Below, piece after piece: positions 1-6,944 of a stretch of 7,472 nt of DNA (position 1 is the first letter of the stretch; every line of letters begins with the position of its first letter). The position numbers and the translations under genes are program-made. The notes beneath the pieces were generated by a model, which was not told the origin of the DNA, did no database searches, and worked only from the letters and a program-made list of their open reading frames with translations. The DNA comes from Spirochaetales bacterium Spiro_01 (GTDB lineage: Bacteria > Spirochaetota > Spirochaetia > Sphaerochaetales > Sphaerochaetaceae): the NCBI GenBank assembly GCA_001604265.1, contig LVBC01000180.1:1-7472 (forward strand), read 5' to 3'.

Positions 1-1
1 A

Positions 2-1333
2 CTTAACTGTGGAAGTTCCTCGGCAAAGTACCAGGTCTATGACTGGGACAACAAGGACGTTCTCACTGTAGGTATCGTCGAGAGAATCGGTCTCGAGTAC
101 TCCACAATCGAGCAGAAGACAACCGGAAAGGAGGTCTATGAGGCAAGGTTCTCCAGCCCAACTCACATGGAGGCCATCCAGCTCATCCTCAAGATGCTCG
201 TCGACGAGAAGTACGGCTGTATCAAGTCCCTCGATGAGATCGGTGCTGTAGGTCACAGAGTCCTCCATGGTGGCGAGTACTTCAAGAAGTCCACTCTCGT
301 TACCGACGAGGTCGTCGAGAAGCTCAAGGAGATCATCCCACTTGGCCCACTGCACATGCCAGCCAACATCATGGGCATCGAAGTTGCAAGAAAGCTCATG
401 CCAGATGTTCCACAGGCAATTGTCATGGATACAGCTTGGCACCAGACAATGCCAGAAGCTGCCTACATGTATGCAGTTCCATATGAGTGGTACACAAAGT
501 ACAACGTAAGAAGATATGGCTTCCACGGAACCAGCCACCTCTACTGTGCAAAGAGAGCTGCCGTTCTCCTCGGCAAGCAGAACAAGGATACCAACCTCAT
601 CATTCTCCACATCGGTAACGGTGCTTCTGCCTGTGCAGTAAAGAATGGTGTCTGTGTAGATACTTCCATGGGTCTCACCCCGCTCGAAGGTCTCGTAATG
701 GGAACCAGGACCGGTGACATGGATCCAGCTATCGTACCTTACATGGCAAAGAACCTCGGCGTAACTGCTGCTGACATGGACACTCTCATCAACAAGAAGT
801 CCGGTCTCGTAGGTATCTGCGGAATGTCCGATAGAAGAGACGTTGCAAAGGCAGCTGAGGAAGGCGACAAGAAGGCACAGCTCGGTGTCGATCTCGAGTG
901 CTACAGAATCAAGAAGTACATCGGTTCCTACTATGCTGTTCTCGGTGGCAAGGTAGACGCAATCGTCTTCACAGCTGGTGTTGGCGAGATGGGCGAGCAG
1001 GTAAGACTTGGCGCATGCCAGGGTCTCGAGGAGCTCGGCATCAAGATCGACCCAGTAAAGAACGACCTCTCACACTGCAGAAATGCAGAGACCTGCATCA
1101 GCGCAGACGACTCCAAGGTCAAGATCTTCGTTGTTCCTACCGATGAGGAGCTCGTAATGACCGAAGATGCATACGCACTGATGAAGGGCACCTACGATGT
1201 CCACACCAACTTCCACTACACCTTCGAGGATCCTAACTATGTCAACAAGGCAAGAGCTAGAGGTCTCGTAGGCAACCTTGAGAAGAAGCCTGATCTCGCA
1301 AAGATCATCGTAAAGCCAGCAGCTGCAAAGTAA
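2..1333 (+). CDS. ackA: Acetate kinase, N-terminus cut by window edge
   Basis: Cytoplasmic acetate kinase, which interconverts acetyl phosphate plus ADP with acetate plus ATP, normally the last step of the Pta-AckA route. The reading frame is open from base 2; the visible product begins LNCGSSSAKYQ, the family's first signature, so about five residues (M-x-V-L-V) are missing. An internal ATG at 167 is not the real start because conserved sequence lies upstream. In visible numbering: HRVLHGG 85-91, DTAWHQ 143-148, RRYGFHGTSH 170-179 with the catalytic-region histidine, HIGNGAS 203-209 (phosphate-binding loop), the TPLEG...GTRTGDMDP block around 226-242, FTAGVGE 323-329 and TDEEL 380-384. The 443 visible residues exceed the usual 400 or so; about 50 extra lie after the last conserved block and end in a Lys/Ala-rich tail. 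Codon use is strongly biased (mostly CTC for Leu, CCA for Pro, ATC for Ile), suggesting high expression. A terminator follows 17 bp after the stop. Confidence 0.97.
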   Translation, partial: LNCGSSSAKYQVYDWDNKDVLTVGIVERIGLEYSTIEQKTTGKEVYEARFSSPTHMEAIQLILKMLVDEKYGCIKSLDEIGAVGHRVLHGGEYFKKSTLVTDEVVEKLKEIIPLGPLHMPANIMGIEVARKLMPDVPQAIVMDTAWHQTMPEAAYMYAVPYEWYTKYNVRRYGFHGTSHLYCAKRAAVLLGKQNKDTNLIILHIGNGASACAVKNGVCVDTSMGLTPLEGLVMGTRTGDMDPAIVPYMAKNLGVTAADMDTLINKKSGLVGICGMSDRRDVAKAAEEGDKKAQLGVDLECYRIKKYIGSYYAVLGGKVDAIVFTAGVGEMGEQVRLGACQGLEELGIKIDPVKNDLSHCRNAETCISADDSKVKIFVVPTDEELVMTEDAYALMKGTYDVHTNFHYTFEDPNYVNKARARGLVGNLEKKPDLAKIIVKPAAAK

Positions 1334-1350
1334 GCTGACGCATCTCAGTT

Positions 1351-1378
1351 ATGGGGTCCTTCGGGACCCTATATTTTT
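1351..1378 (+). terminator. Rho-independent terminator after ackA
   Basis: A 9-bp stem pairs 1351-1359 with 1364-1372, including one G-T pair, around a TTCG tetraloop at 1360-1363 closed by C-G, one of the most stable RNA loop types. A run of five T follows at 1374-1378. It begins 17 bp after the ackA stop codon, so ackA transcription most likely ends here and the downstream genes have their own promoter. Confidence 0.9.
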
Positions 1379-1385
1379 GCCCTTC

Positions 1386-1437
1386 TGATAAATTATTATC
1401 ACGATATATCATTCCGAAATCGCACTGTTATTTATCA
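1386..1437. repeat. AT-rich inverted repeat in the ackA-recQ gap
   Basis: TGATAAAT at 1386-1393 is repeated exactly, inverted, as ATTTATCA at 1430-1437, with 36 bp between the arms. A perfect 8-bp palindrome, GATATATC (1403-1410), lies close to the middle. The position upstream of the helicase gene would suit an operator or other protein-binding site. In AT-rich DNA of this length an 8-bp inverted repeat can arise by chance, so this is only a possibility. No open reading frame is seen in the gap. Confidence 0.25.
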
Positions 1438-1461
1438 TAATAAAACAATATTCAATATTCT
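1432..1461 (+). promoter_or_regulatory. Possible promoter for the recQ-like gene
   Basis: A transcription start is expected here because ackA ends in a strong terminator. The best pair I see is TTATCA (1432-1437) as -35 and TATTCT (1456-1461) as -10, 18 bp apart, giving a leader of only about 8 nt before the ATG at 1476. A second -10-like hexamer, TAGAAT (1466-1471), is even closer to the start codon but has no matching -35. The region is so AT-rich that such matches are cheap. Confidence 0.25.
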
Positions 1462-1475
1462 AGGCTAGAATAGGC

Positions 1476-2843
1476 ATGGATATTGAATTGTTATTGGATC
1501 AGGAAGAGGACCTGATAGACAGCACGGCAAGGACAGTTTTCGGCATAAGATGCCTTAAACCCAATCAGAAGCTTCTTATAGAGAAGATACTTGGCTACGA
1601 GAGAAGCAGAAGGCAGGAGAACCTTCTGGCCCTGCTCTCCACCGGCTTTGGAAAGTCCATCTGCTTTCTTCTGCCAGCATACCTTTCAAAAGGTATCTCG
1701 CTTATCATATTCCCGGTCATTTCACTGATGAACGACCAGGCGGACAAGCTCAGAAAGCTTGGCATCCCATTTGTCGTCCTCAAAGGTGGGATGGAGTACG
1801 GGGAAAAGCTTGCTGCCTTTAGGGCTCTGGAGATCGGAAAGACAAGGATTGTCATCACAAACCCGGAGATGCTGATCCAGGAGAGCATACTATCAAGGCT
1901 CAGACACCTTACCTTCTCCTATCTCGTGCTGGACGAAGCTCATACAGTCATATCATGGGGAGAGAGCTTCCGACCTGCATATCTGGAGCTTCCAAAGGTC
2001 ATAGATATTCTAAAGCCCCACGCCCTCCTCGCCTTCTCTGCAACCTGCAACCCCGATACTGTGGCAAAGCTCAAGAAGATAATCTTCACTTCTGATCCCT
2101 ACGTTCTTATCTCCTCTGCAGACAGGGAGAACATAAGATACAGAAGGATAAGGTCTCTCTTTCCCTATCAGGACTGCAGACGACTCTTGAAAGAAGAGAG
2201 CAGCCGCAATGCGATAATCTACTGTGGTACAAGGGCAAGGTGCGAACGTGTCTCCTCCTTTCTCTCCTGTATCTATCCCTGCCGCTACTATCACGCAGGA
2301 CTTTCAAAGGAGGAGCGGCTCGAGACGGAAAGCTGGTTCAGAAGCACCTCCGGTGCTGTACTTGCCGCTACCAATGCCTTTGGTCTCGGTGTAGATTCGA
2401 GGAATGTAAGGACAGTAATACATATGTATCTACCATCTACCAGCCAGGACTTCCTGCAGGAGGCAGGCAGAGCCGGTCGAGATGGACATGAGAGCACCTC
2501 CTATGTTCTTCTCGATCCATCGTCCACAAGTCCGCTCTATTCAATCTTCACATCCGATGGCTGCATAAGGAGCAGACTGATCCAGACTCTTGGGCGTCCT
2601 CTCGTCGAAGCCTGCTCGGGGTGCGATGGCTGTGACGGGATATATACAGAGGCCTTTGGAGAGGCAGAGCTCAGACGGGCAATTGGAAATTTCCCATACC
2701 TGCACTCAAAGGAACATGTCATCAGGAAGCTGGAGAAGATTACGGGTCTCAGCAGGAAATCAACATCAAGGGCACTTGAAAGAGCAGTCGCATTCAAGGA
2801 GGCAAGAATACGTTTCGGAAGAGTCCGATTGTTGGTGAAGTAG
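1476..2843 (+). CDS. Short RecQ-family ATP-dependent DNA helicase
   Basis: A superfamily 2 helicase of the RecQ group, expected to unwind DNA 3'-5' during recombination and repair in the cytoplasm. Motifs in order: a motif 0-like segment with Gln31; Walker A STGFGKS 55-61; DEAH box 153-156 followed by WGESFRPAY 161-169, matching the RecQ aromatic-rich loop; motif III SAT 188-190; IIYCGTR 247-253 (motif IV); ATNAFGLGVDS 298-308 (motif V); and the arginine-finger motif QEAGRAGRDG 328-337. Cys363, 380, 383 and 386 have the same C-x16-C-x2-C-x2-C spacing as I recall for the E. coli RecQ zinc site. At 455 residues it is much shorter than E. coli RecQ (about 609): only some 69 residues follow the zinc site, with no recognisable winged-helix or HRDC domain. 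ATG 1476 is the first usable start after an in-frame TAG at 1461; there is no clear Shine-Dalgarno. The galactokinase gene begins 27 bp downstream. A recQ symbol is plausible, but orthology is uncertain. Confidence 0.92.
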   Translation: MDIELLLDQEEDLIDSTARTVFGIRCLKPNQKLLIEKILGYERSRRQENLLALLSTGFGKSICFLLPAYLSKGISLIIFPVISLMNDQADKLRKLGIPFVVLKGGMEYGEKLAAFRALEIGKTRIVITNPEMLIQESILSRLRHLTFSYLVLDEAHTVISWGESFRPAYLELPKVIDILKPHALLAFSATCNPDTVAKLKKIIFTSDPYVLISSADRENIRYRRIRSLFPYQDCRRLLKEESSRNAIIYCGTRARCERVSSFLSCIYPCRYYHAGLSKEERLETESWFRSTSGAVLAATNAFGLGVDSRNVRTVIHMYLPSTSQDFLQEAGRAGRDGHESTSYVLLDPSSTSPLYSIFTSDGCIRSRLIQTLGRPLVEACSGCDGCDGIYTEAFGEAELRRAIGNFPYLHSKEHVIRKLEKITGLSRKSTSRALERAVAFKEARIRFGRVRLLVK

Positions 2844-2870
2844 AAACGACAAGGTGCTATTCTTTGATGT

Positions 2871-4115
2871 ATGAAAACACCTAACAAGCACTACCGTTCT
2901 CTCTATGGCGAGAAGCAGGACAAGGAAAGCAACAACAGAAGGATTACTTACCTCTACAACAACTTCAGAGGCAGCTTCAAGGATGAGTGCACAGCACTTT
3001 TTTCTGCATCCGGACGTACAGAGCTTGGTGGCAACCACACAGACCACAACAACGGAAAGGTCCTCGCTGGTTCGATAAACCTGGATACACTTGCGGCAGT
3101 AAGAACAAGGGATGACCTGACTGTCAGGCTCATCAGCGAAGGGTACGGAGAGATTGCTGTCGATCTTTCAGACCTTTCTGTCAGGGATAGCGAGAAGAAC
3201 ACAACTGCGTCCCTTATAAGAGGAATAGCCGCATCCTTCCACGATAGAGGGCTTGAGATCGGAGGCTTCAATGCCTCACTGACAAGTACAGTACTGCCAG
3301 GCTCGGGACTCTCATCCTCTGCAAGCATCGAGGTGCTCCTTGCAGAGATATTCAACAATCTCTTCAACGGGGACAGACTTGATCCTGTCCAGCTTGCGAT
3401 CATAGGACGCGAAGCTGAGAACAGATACTTTAAAAAACCCTGTGGTCTTCTCGACCAGATGGCCTGTGCCTACGGAGGCATCATCGGCATGGACTTCAAG
3501 GAAGAGATACCACTCGTTACCCCAATAGACGTGAGCTTCGAGGATTATGGTCTTTCGCTTGTGATAGTCAATACGAAGGGCTCCCATGCCGACCTTACAG
3601 ATGAGTACTCTGCAATTCCAAGGGAGATGAAACAGGTTGCTTCCTACTTTGGAAAGAGTGTCCTGAGAGAGGTCGATTACGACGAGTTCATTGCAAGCAT
3701 CAAGGATATCAGAGCTAAGCTTGACAACGACAGGGCAATTCTGAGGGCGATGCACTTCTTCAATGAGAACCTCAGGGTCGATGGCATGATCGATGCCCTG
3801 AAAAGCAGGGATATACAGATGTATCTGGCACTGGTCGACGACAGTGGGTCATCGTCCTTCAGATTCCTTCAGAACGTCTATCCATCCTCGTCTCCTGCCT
3901 TCCAGGGTCTTTCTCTGGCACTTTCACTCAGTGAGGAGATACTCTCCGGTGACGGCGCATGCCGCGTCCATGGCGGTGGCTTTGCCGGTACGATACAGGC
4001 CTATGTGCCACAGGATATGCTCCAGAGCTACATCGAAAGAATGGAGGCAGTATTTGGAGAAGGAGCCTGCACAGTTCTTTCCATAAGAAAGAAACCTGCA
4101 ATGAGACTTGTATAG
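2871..4115 (+). CDS. galK: Galactokinase-family sugar kinase (GHMP superfamily), atypical
   Basis: A cytoplasmic GHMP kinase most like galactokinase, which makes galactose 1-phosphate from galactose and ATP in the Leloir pathway. At 414 residues it has normal length. The N-terminal signature is GRTELGGNHTDHN (48-60), where textbook galactokinases have GR-x-NLIGEHTDYN. The phosphate-binding loop LPGSGLSSSAS is at 142-152, CGLLDQ 191-196 carries the presumed catalytic base Asp195, and the third GHMP motif GGGFAG is at 368-373. Arg49 and Asp195 match the catalytic Arg37 and Asp186 of human GALK1. Asn55 replaces the sugar-contacting Glu43, and Glu51 sits where Asn39 would be, so the substrate may not be plain galactose. 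I recall similar GNHTDH variants annotated as galactokinase in gut Firmicutes. ATG 2871 is the first possible start after an in-frame TGA (2865); AAGGTG at 2851-2856 is a weak and rather distant ribosome site. No galT or galE is nearby. The symbol reflects family, not proven substrate. Confidence 0.88.
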   Translation: MKTPNKHYRSLYGEKQDKESNNRRITYLYNNFRGSFKDECTALFSASGRTELGGNHTDHNNGKVLAGSINLDTLAAVRTRDDLTVRLISEGYGEIAVDLSDLSVRDSEKNTTASLIRGIAASFHDRGLEIGGFNASLTSTVLPGSGLSSSASIEVLLAEIFNNLFNGDRLDPVQLAIIGREAENRYFKKPCGLLDQMACAYGGIIGMDFKEEIPLVTPIDVSFEDYGLSLVIVNTKGSHADLTDEYSAIPREMKQVASYFGKSVLREVDYDEFIASIKDIRAKLDNDRAILRAMHFFNENLRVDGMIDALKSRDIQMYLALVDDSGSSSFRFLQNVYPSSSPAFQGLSLALSLSEEILSGDGACRVHGGGFAGTIQAYVPQDMLQSYIERMEAVFGEGACTVLSIRKKPAMRLV

Positions 4116-4136
4116 TCTAATTGAACAGATGGGTAT

Positions 4137-4165
4137 TTCTTAATTCATCTACTGTGAGCTATTAT
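4137..4165 (+). promoter_or_regulatory. Possible -35/-10 just before the first MATE gene
   Basis: TATTAT at 4160-4165 resembles a -10 element and ends 7 nt before the GTG start at 4173. TTCTTA at 4137-4142, 17 bp upstream, is a poor -35. If used, transcription would begin at or next to the start codon and give a leaderless mRNA. The 57-bp gap after the kinase gene has no obvious terminator, so read-through from upstream is equally possible. Confidence 0.25.
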
Positions 4166-4172
4166 CCATCCT

Positions 4173-5549
4173 GTGGAAAAAAAGAGCAGCTACAATCTCA
4201 TAACACAGGGTCCTATATGGAGAGGCATCTTCAGCCTCTTCTTTCCAATTCTTCTTGGGACCTTCTTCCAGCAGCTCTACAACACGGTAGACAGCGTAAT
4301 CGTCGGCCACCTGATCGGAAAGGAGGCCCTTGCTGCTGTCGGTGGAGGCACCAGCCAGATAATCAGCCTGATAATAGGCTTCTTCATGGGTGTCAGCATG
4401 GGTGCTGGAGTCATTGTCAGCCAGCACTATGGCAATGGAGATATAGAGAGTACCAGGAAGAGCATCAATACTGCCATCTTCACAAGCCTTATGGTGAGTG
4501 CTGCCGTCACTCTGGTCGGTATTATTTCAACTCCGCTTCTTCTGAGAGTGATTGCGACCCCAGAGGATATCTTCGAGCTGTCCGAGACATATCTCAAGCT
4601 CTACTTCGGTGGAGCTTCGATGATGATAATCTACAGCATGGTCACCGGTATCTTCAGAGCAATCGGAGACAGCAGAAGACCTCTGTACTGTCTCATATTC
4701 GGCTCTATCCTGAATATCATTCTGGACCTTGTCTTCATAGGTGCCATGAACATGGGAGTTGCCGGAGCTGCAATAGCTACAGTACTCTCCCAGGCGGTCT
4801 GCTGCATCATCAGCATAGTGCTTCTCAGAGTTACCCACAAGGATGTAGGCTTCAGGTTCAGAGGAATCAGCTTCGATGCCTCTGAATCAGCTGCGATGCT
4901 CAAAATAGGTATTCCTTGCGGCATACAGGCCATGATGTACACGATATCCAAGCTCTTCATGATGTCCGGAATCAACGCCTTCGGAACGGATACGGTCGCA
5001 GCCTGGGCAGTCTATACGAAGCTCGATTCTATCTACTGGACAGTACTCAGCTCCTTCTCGATGGCCCTTACGACCTACGTGGGACAGAACTATGGAGCGG
5101 GAAACAAAGAAAGATGCAGAAGGGCTGTGAGAGAAACGATGCTGCTCTCTACGATCTATACACTTTTTATGAGTCTACTGTACACCTTCCAGGGAAGGCT
5201 CATGTACATGCTCTTCACATCCGATCAAGAGGTAATAAGGATCGGATTGAACATCATAATGATATTTGCGCCCTACCTGGTCATCTACCTTCCGATCGAG
5301 ATGCTCACAGGAGCAGTCCAGGGGGCTGGAAAGATCGTCGTCACAACGGCCTCGTCGGTCTTCGGTATCTGCATCTTCCGTGTGCTCTGGCTCTATACCG
5401 GAGCAAAGCTCTTCCCGACCATCGAAGGTCTCCTGGTCTGCTACCCGATCTCCTGGGTACTCAACAGTGCAATTCTTATTGCCTACTACTTCTCCTACCA
5501 TTGGCTTGGTGAGAAAGATATAGACATTCGTCACCTTTTCAGAGGCTAG
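4173..5549 (+). CDS. MATE family efflux transporter, first of a tandem pair
   Basis: An inner-membrane exporter of the multidrug and toxic compound extrusion family, which expels drugs or metabolites in exchange for Na+ or H+. The 458 residues fit the family size of about 450 and are mostly hydrophobic segments consistent with 12 membrane helices. Family features include PILLGTFFQQLYNTVDSVIVG in the first helix region (25-45), AALAAVGGG-type sequence at 53-59, GIFRAIGDS 159-167, and MGVAGAAIATVLSQ 194-207. The second half repeats the fold, with PCGIQAMMYTIS 248-259, VGQNYGAGN 303-311 and IYLPIEML 371-378. The start is GTG 4173: an in-frame TGA lies at 4155-4157 and no ATG exists before the conserved region. 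No Shine-Dalgarno is visible. A close paralogue follows after 39 bp. The substrate cannot be told from sequence; a polysaccharide flippase is less likely, as the motifs are MATE-type. Confidence 0.95.
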   Translation: MEKKSSYNLITQGPIWRGIFSLFFPILLGTFFQQLYNTVDSVIVGHLIGKEALAAVGGGTSQIISLIIGFFMGVSMGAGVIVSQHYGNGDIESTRKSINTAIFTSLMVSAAVTLVGIISTPLLLRVIATPEDIFELSETYLKLYFGGASMMIIYSMVTGIFRAIGDSRRPLYCLIFGSILNIILDLVFIGAMNMGVAGAAIATVLSQAVCCIISIVLLRVTHKDVGFRFRGISFDASESAAMLKIGIPCGIQAMMYTISKLFMMSGINAFGTDTVAAWAVYTKLDSIYWTVLSSFSMALTTYVGQNYGAGNKERCRRAVRETMLLSTIYTLFMSLLYTFQGRLMYMLFTSDQEVIRIGLNIIMIFAPYLVIYLPIEMLTGAVQGAGKIVVTTASSVFGICIFRVLWLYTGAKLFPTIEGLLVCYPISWVLNSAILIAYYFSYHWLGEKDIDIRHLFRG

Positions 5550-5553
5550 CTAC

Positions 5554-5581
5554 TTGTTTTTTTCCGATAGAAGATTATCAT
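5554..5581 (+). promoter_or_regulatory. Possible promoter just before the second MATE gene
   Basis: TTGTTT (5554-5559) and TATCAT (5576-5581) are 16 bp apart; the second matches the -10 consensus at five of six positions and the first matches the -35 at three. The -10 ends 7 nt before the GTG start at 5589, the same spacing as at the first MATE gene, so any transcript would be leaderless or nearly so. This is sequence resemblance only. Confidence 0.3.
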
Positions 5582-5588
5582 TGTCGGC

Positions 5589-6944
5589 GTGAGAATAGAC
5601 AAGCAGCGCGAGCTAATTACGGAAGGGCCTATTTCGAAGGCTCTTCTTTCATTTTTCTTCCCGATTCTCTTCGGAACCTTCTTCCAGCAGCTGTACAACA
5701 CAGTCGATGCTGTGATAGTTGGAAGATACCTTGGCAAGGCTGCTCTGGCTGCCGTCGGTGGGGGCACGGGAATAATCATAAATCTGCTTATAGGCTTCTT
5801 CCTAGGACTGGGGTCAGGGGCATCGGTAGTAATTGCCCAGCGCTATGGCTCTGGAAACATTGAAAGGACCAGGAAGGCAATCCATACGGCAGTCGCCCTA
5901 TCTCTCACTGGCGGTATCGCAATCTCGATTCTGGGCTACGTATTTGCAGACTTCTCACTGAGACTCATTGGAACTCCAGAGGAGATAATGGGCATGGCCT
6001 CGACCTATATGCACATCTTCTTCGCCGGTGCCATCACACTGGTAATCTACAATATGGGAAGCGGAATCTTCCGCGCCCTTGGGGACAGCAACCACCCGCT
6101 CTACTTCCTTATTACAAGCTGTCTTGTCAACATAGTCCTGGACTTTGTATTCGTAGGATTTCTGCAGATGGGCGTTGCAGGGGCTGCCCTTGCAACGATT
6201 CTCTCCCAGTCCATTTCAATGGTCCTTACGATAGTCTATCTGATGAAGCTGGACAGCAGCGTAAGACTCTCTGTAAAGGAGATAGGCTTCGACCGAAGGG
6301 AGCTTCTTGCCATATTGAGACTTGGAGTTCCAACAGGAATACAGACCTCTCTCTATACGATCTCCAATCTTCTGATACAGTCCGGAGTGAATGCACTTGG
6401 TACAGACAGCGCAGCTGCCTGGGCCGCATACTCCAAGATAGACGCCTTCTACTGGATGATAAACACCGCCTTCGGCATCTCGATCACCACCTTCGTCGGC
6501 CAGAACTACGGAGCTGGCAATATGGCAAGGATAAAGAGAGGAATGTGGACCTGTGCCCTTATGGCTGCCCTTGTAACAGCAGTTGTAGAGTTCAGCTTCC
6601 TCATATTCGGAAGCAGTCTGATGGGCTTCTTCACCGAAGACAGGAATGTCATAGACATCGGCATTGGAATCATAAGGGAGATAGTTCCATTCTTCTTCAT
6701 ATACATCCCTATAGAGATGCTGTCTGGAGTCATAAAGGGGTGCGGCAGAGTCTTCGTCTCTACCGTTCTCACCCTATCGGGAGTCTGCCTGCTCCGCTTT
6801 GTCTGGATGTTCACCGGAGTGAAGATATGGCCGGGAATTGCTTCGATAATGTTCTGCTATCCACTTACTTGGACGGTGACAGCACTCTTGTTCATGGTCT
6901 ATTATTTCAGAGGACACTGGATGCCAAAGGAGTTCCATGTATGA
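5589..6944 (+). CDS. MATE family efflux transporter, second of a tandem pair
   Basis: An inner-membrane MATE exporter of 451 residues and a paralogue of the preceding gene. A hand alignment runs without a gap from residue 1 to about 445 with roughly 207 identities (about 46 %). Identity is highest in the first 100 residues (about 62 %) and lower in the C-terminal half. Shared blocks include PILFGTFFQQLYNTVDAVIVG (25-45), GIFRALGDS 159-167, MGVAGAALATILSQ 194-207, IQTSLYTIS 251-259, VGQNYGAGN 303-311 and IYIPIEMLSG 371-380. Charged or polar positions differ in places, for example His46 versus Arg46 and Lys387 versus Arg387, so substrates may differ. The start is GTG 5589, the first usual start codon after an in-frame TAG at 5568-5570, with no Shine-Dalgarno. 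The C-terminal codons contain the ribosome site of the next gene, and the stop overlaps its ATG, so translation of the two is probably coupled. Confidence 0.95.
   Translation: MRIDKQRELITEGPISKALLSFFFPILFGTFFQQLYNTVDAVIVGRYLGKAALAAVGGGTGIIINLLIGFFLGLGSGASVVIAQRYGSGNIERTRKAIHTAVALSLTGGIAISILGYVFADFSLRLIGTPEEIMGMASTYMHIFFAGAITLVIYNMGSGIFRALGDSNHPLYFLITSCLVNIVLDFVFVGFLQMGVAGAALATILSQSISMVLTIVYLMKLDSSVRLSVKEIGFDRRELLAILRLGVPTGIQTSLYTISNLLIQSGVNALGTDSAAAWAAYSKIDAFYWMINTAFGISITTFVGQNYGAGNMARIKRGMWTCALMAALVTAVVEFSFLIFGSSLMGFFTEDRNVIDIGIGIIREIVPFFFIYIPIEMLSGVIKGCGRVFVSTVLTLSGVCLLRFVWMFTGVKIWPGIASIMFCYPLTWTVTALLFMVYYFRGHWMPKEFHV
6926..6932 (+). promoter_or_regulatory. Strong Shine-Dalgarno for the inhibitor lipoprotein gene
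   Basis: AAAGGAG lies 8 nt before the ATG at 6941, inside the last codons of the second MATE gene. It settles the start of the small gene, which otherwise shares its frame with a long open stretch reaching back to 6545. It is the only textbook ribosome site among the starts visible in the window. Confidence 0.85.

Noticed and set aside
3312..3755. 147-residue open frame on the - strand across the kinase gene
   Set aside because: It is antisense to conserved kinase motifs and has no family resemblance; a codon-bias shadow.
4126..4155. Hairpin between the kinase and first MATE genes
   Set aside because: CAGATG and CATCTACTG pair over only about five bases around a long loop, with no T-run.
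4121..4885. 254-residue open frame on the + strand overlapping the first MATE gene
   Set aside because: It is out of frame with the clear MATE protein, has low-complexity His/Gln/Ser-rich sequence and no recognisable motif.
4916..5512. 198-residue open frame on the + strand within the first MATE gene
   Set aside because: It lies wholly within the MATE coding region in another frame and shows no domain or ribosome site.
5541..5563. Terminator between the two MATE genes, suggested by a run of seven T at 5557-5563
   Set aside because: The only nearby palindrome, GCTAGC, is too short to form a stem with a loop, so no terminator hairpin precedes the T-run.
6545..6940. In-frame upstream extension of the inhibitor gene to ATG 6545
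   Set aside because: The extra residues are a frame-shifted reading of the MATE gene. The signal peptide and ribosome site place the start at 6941.
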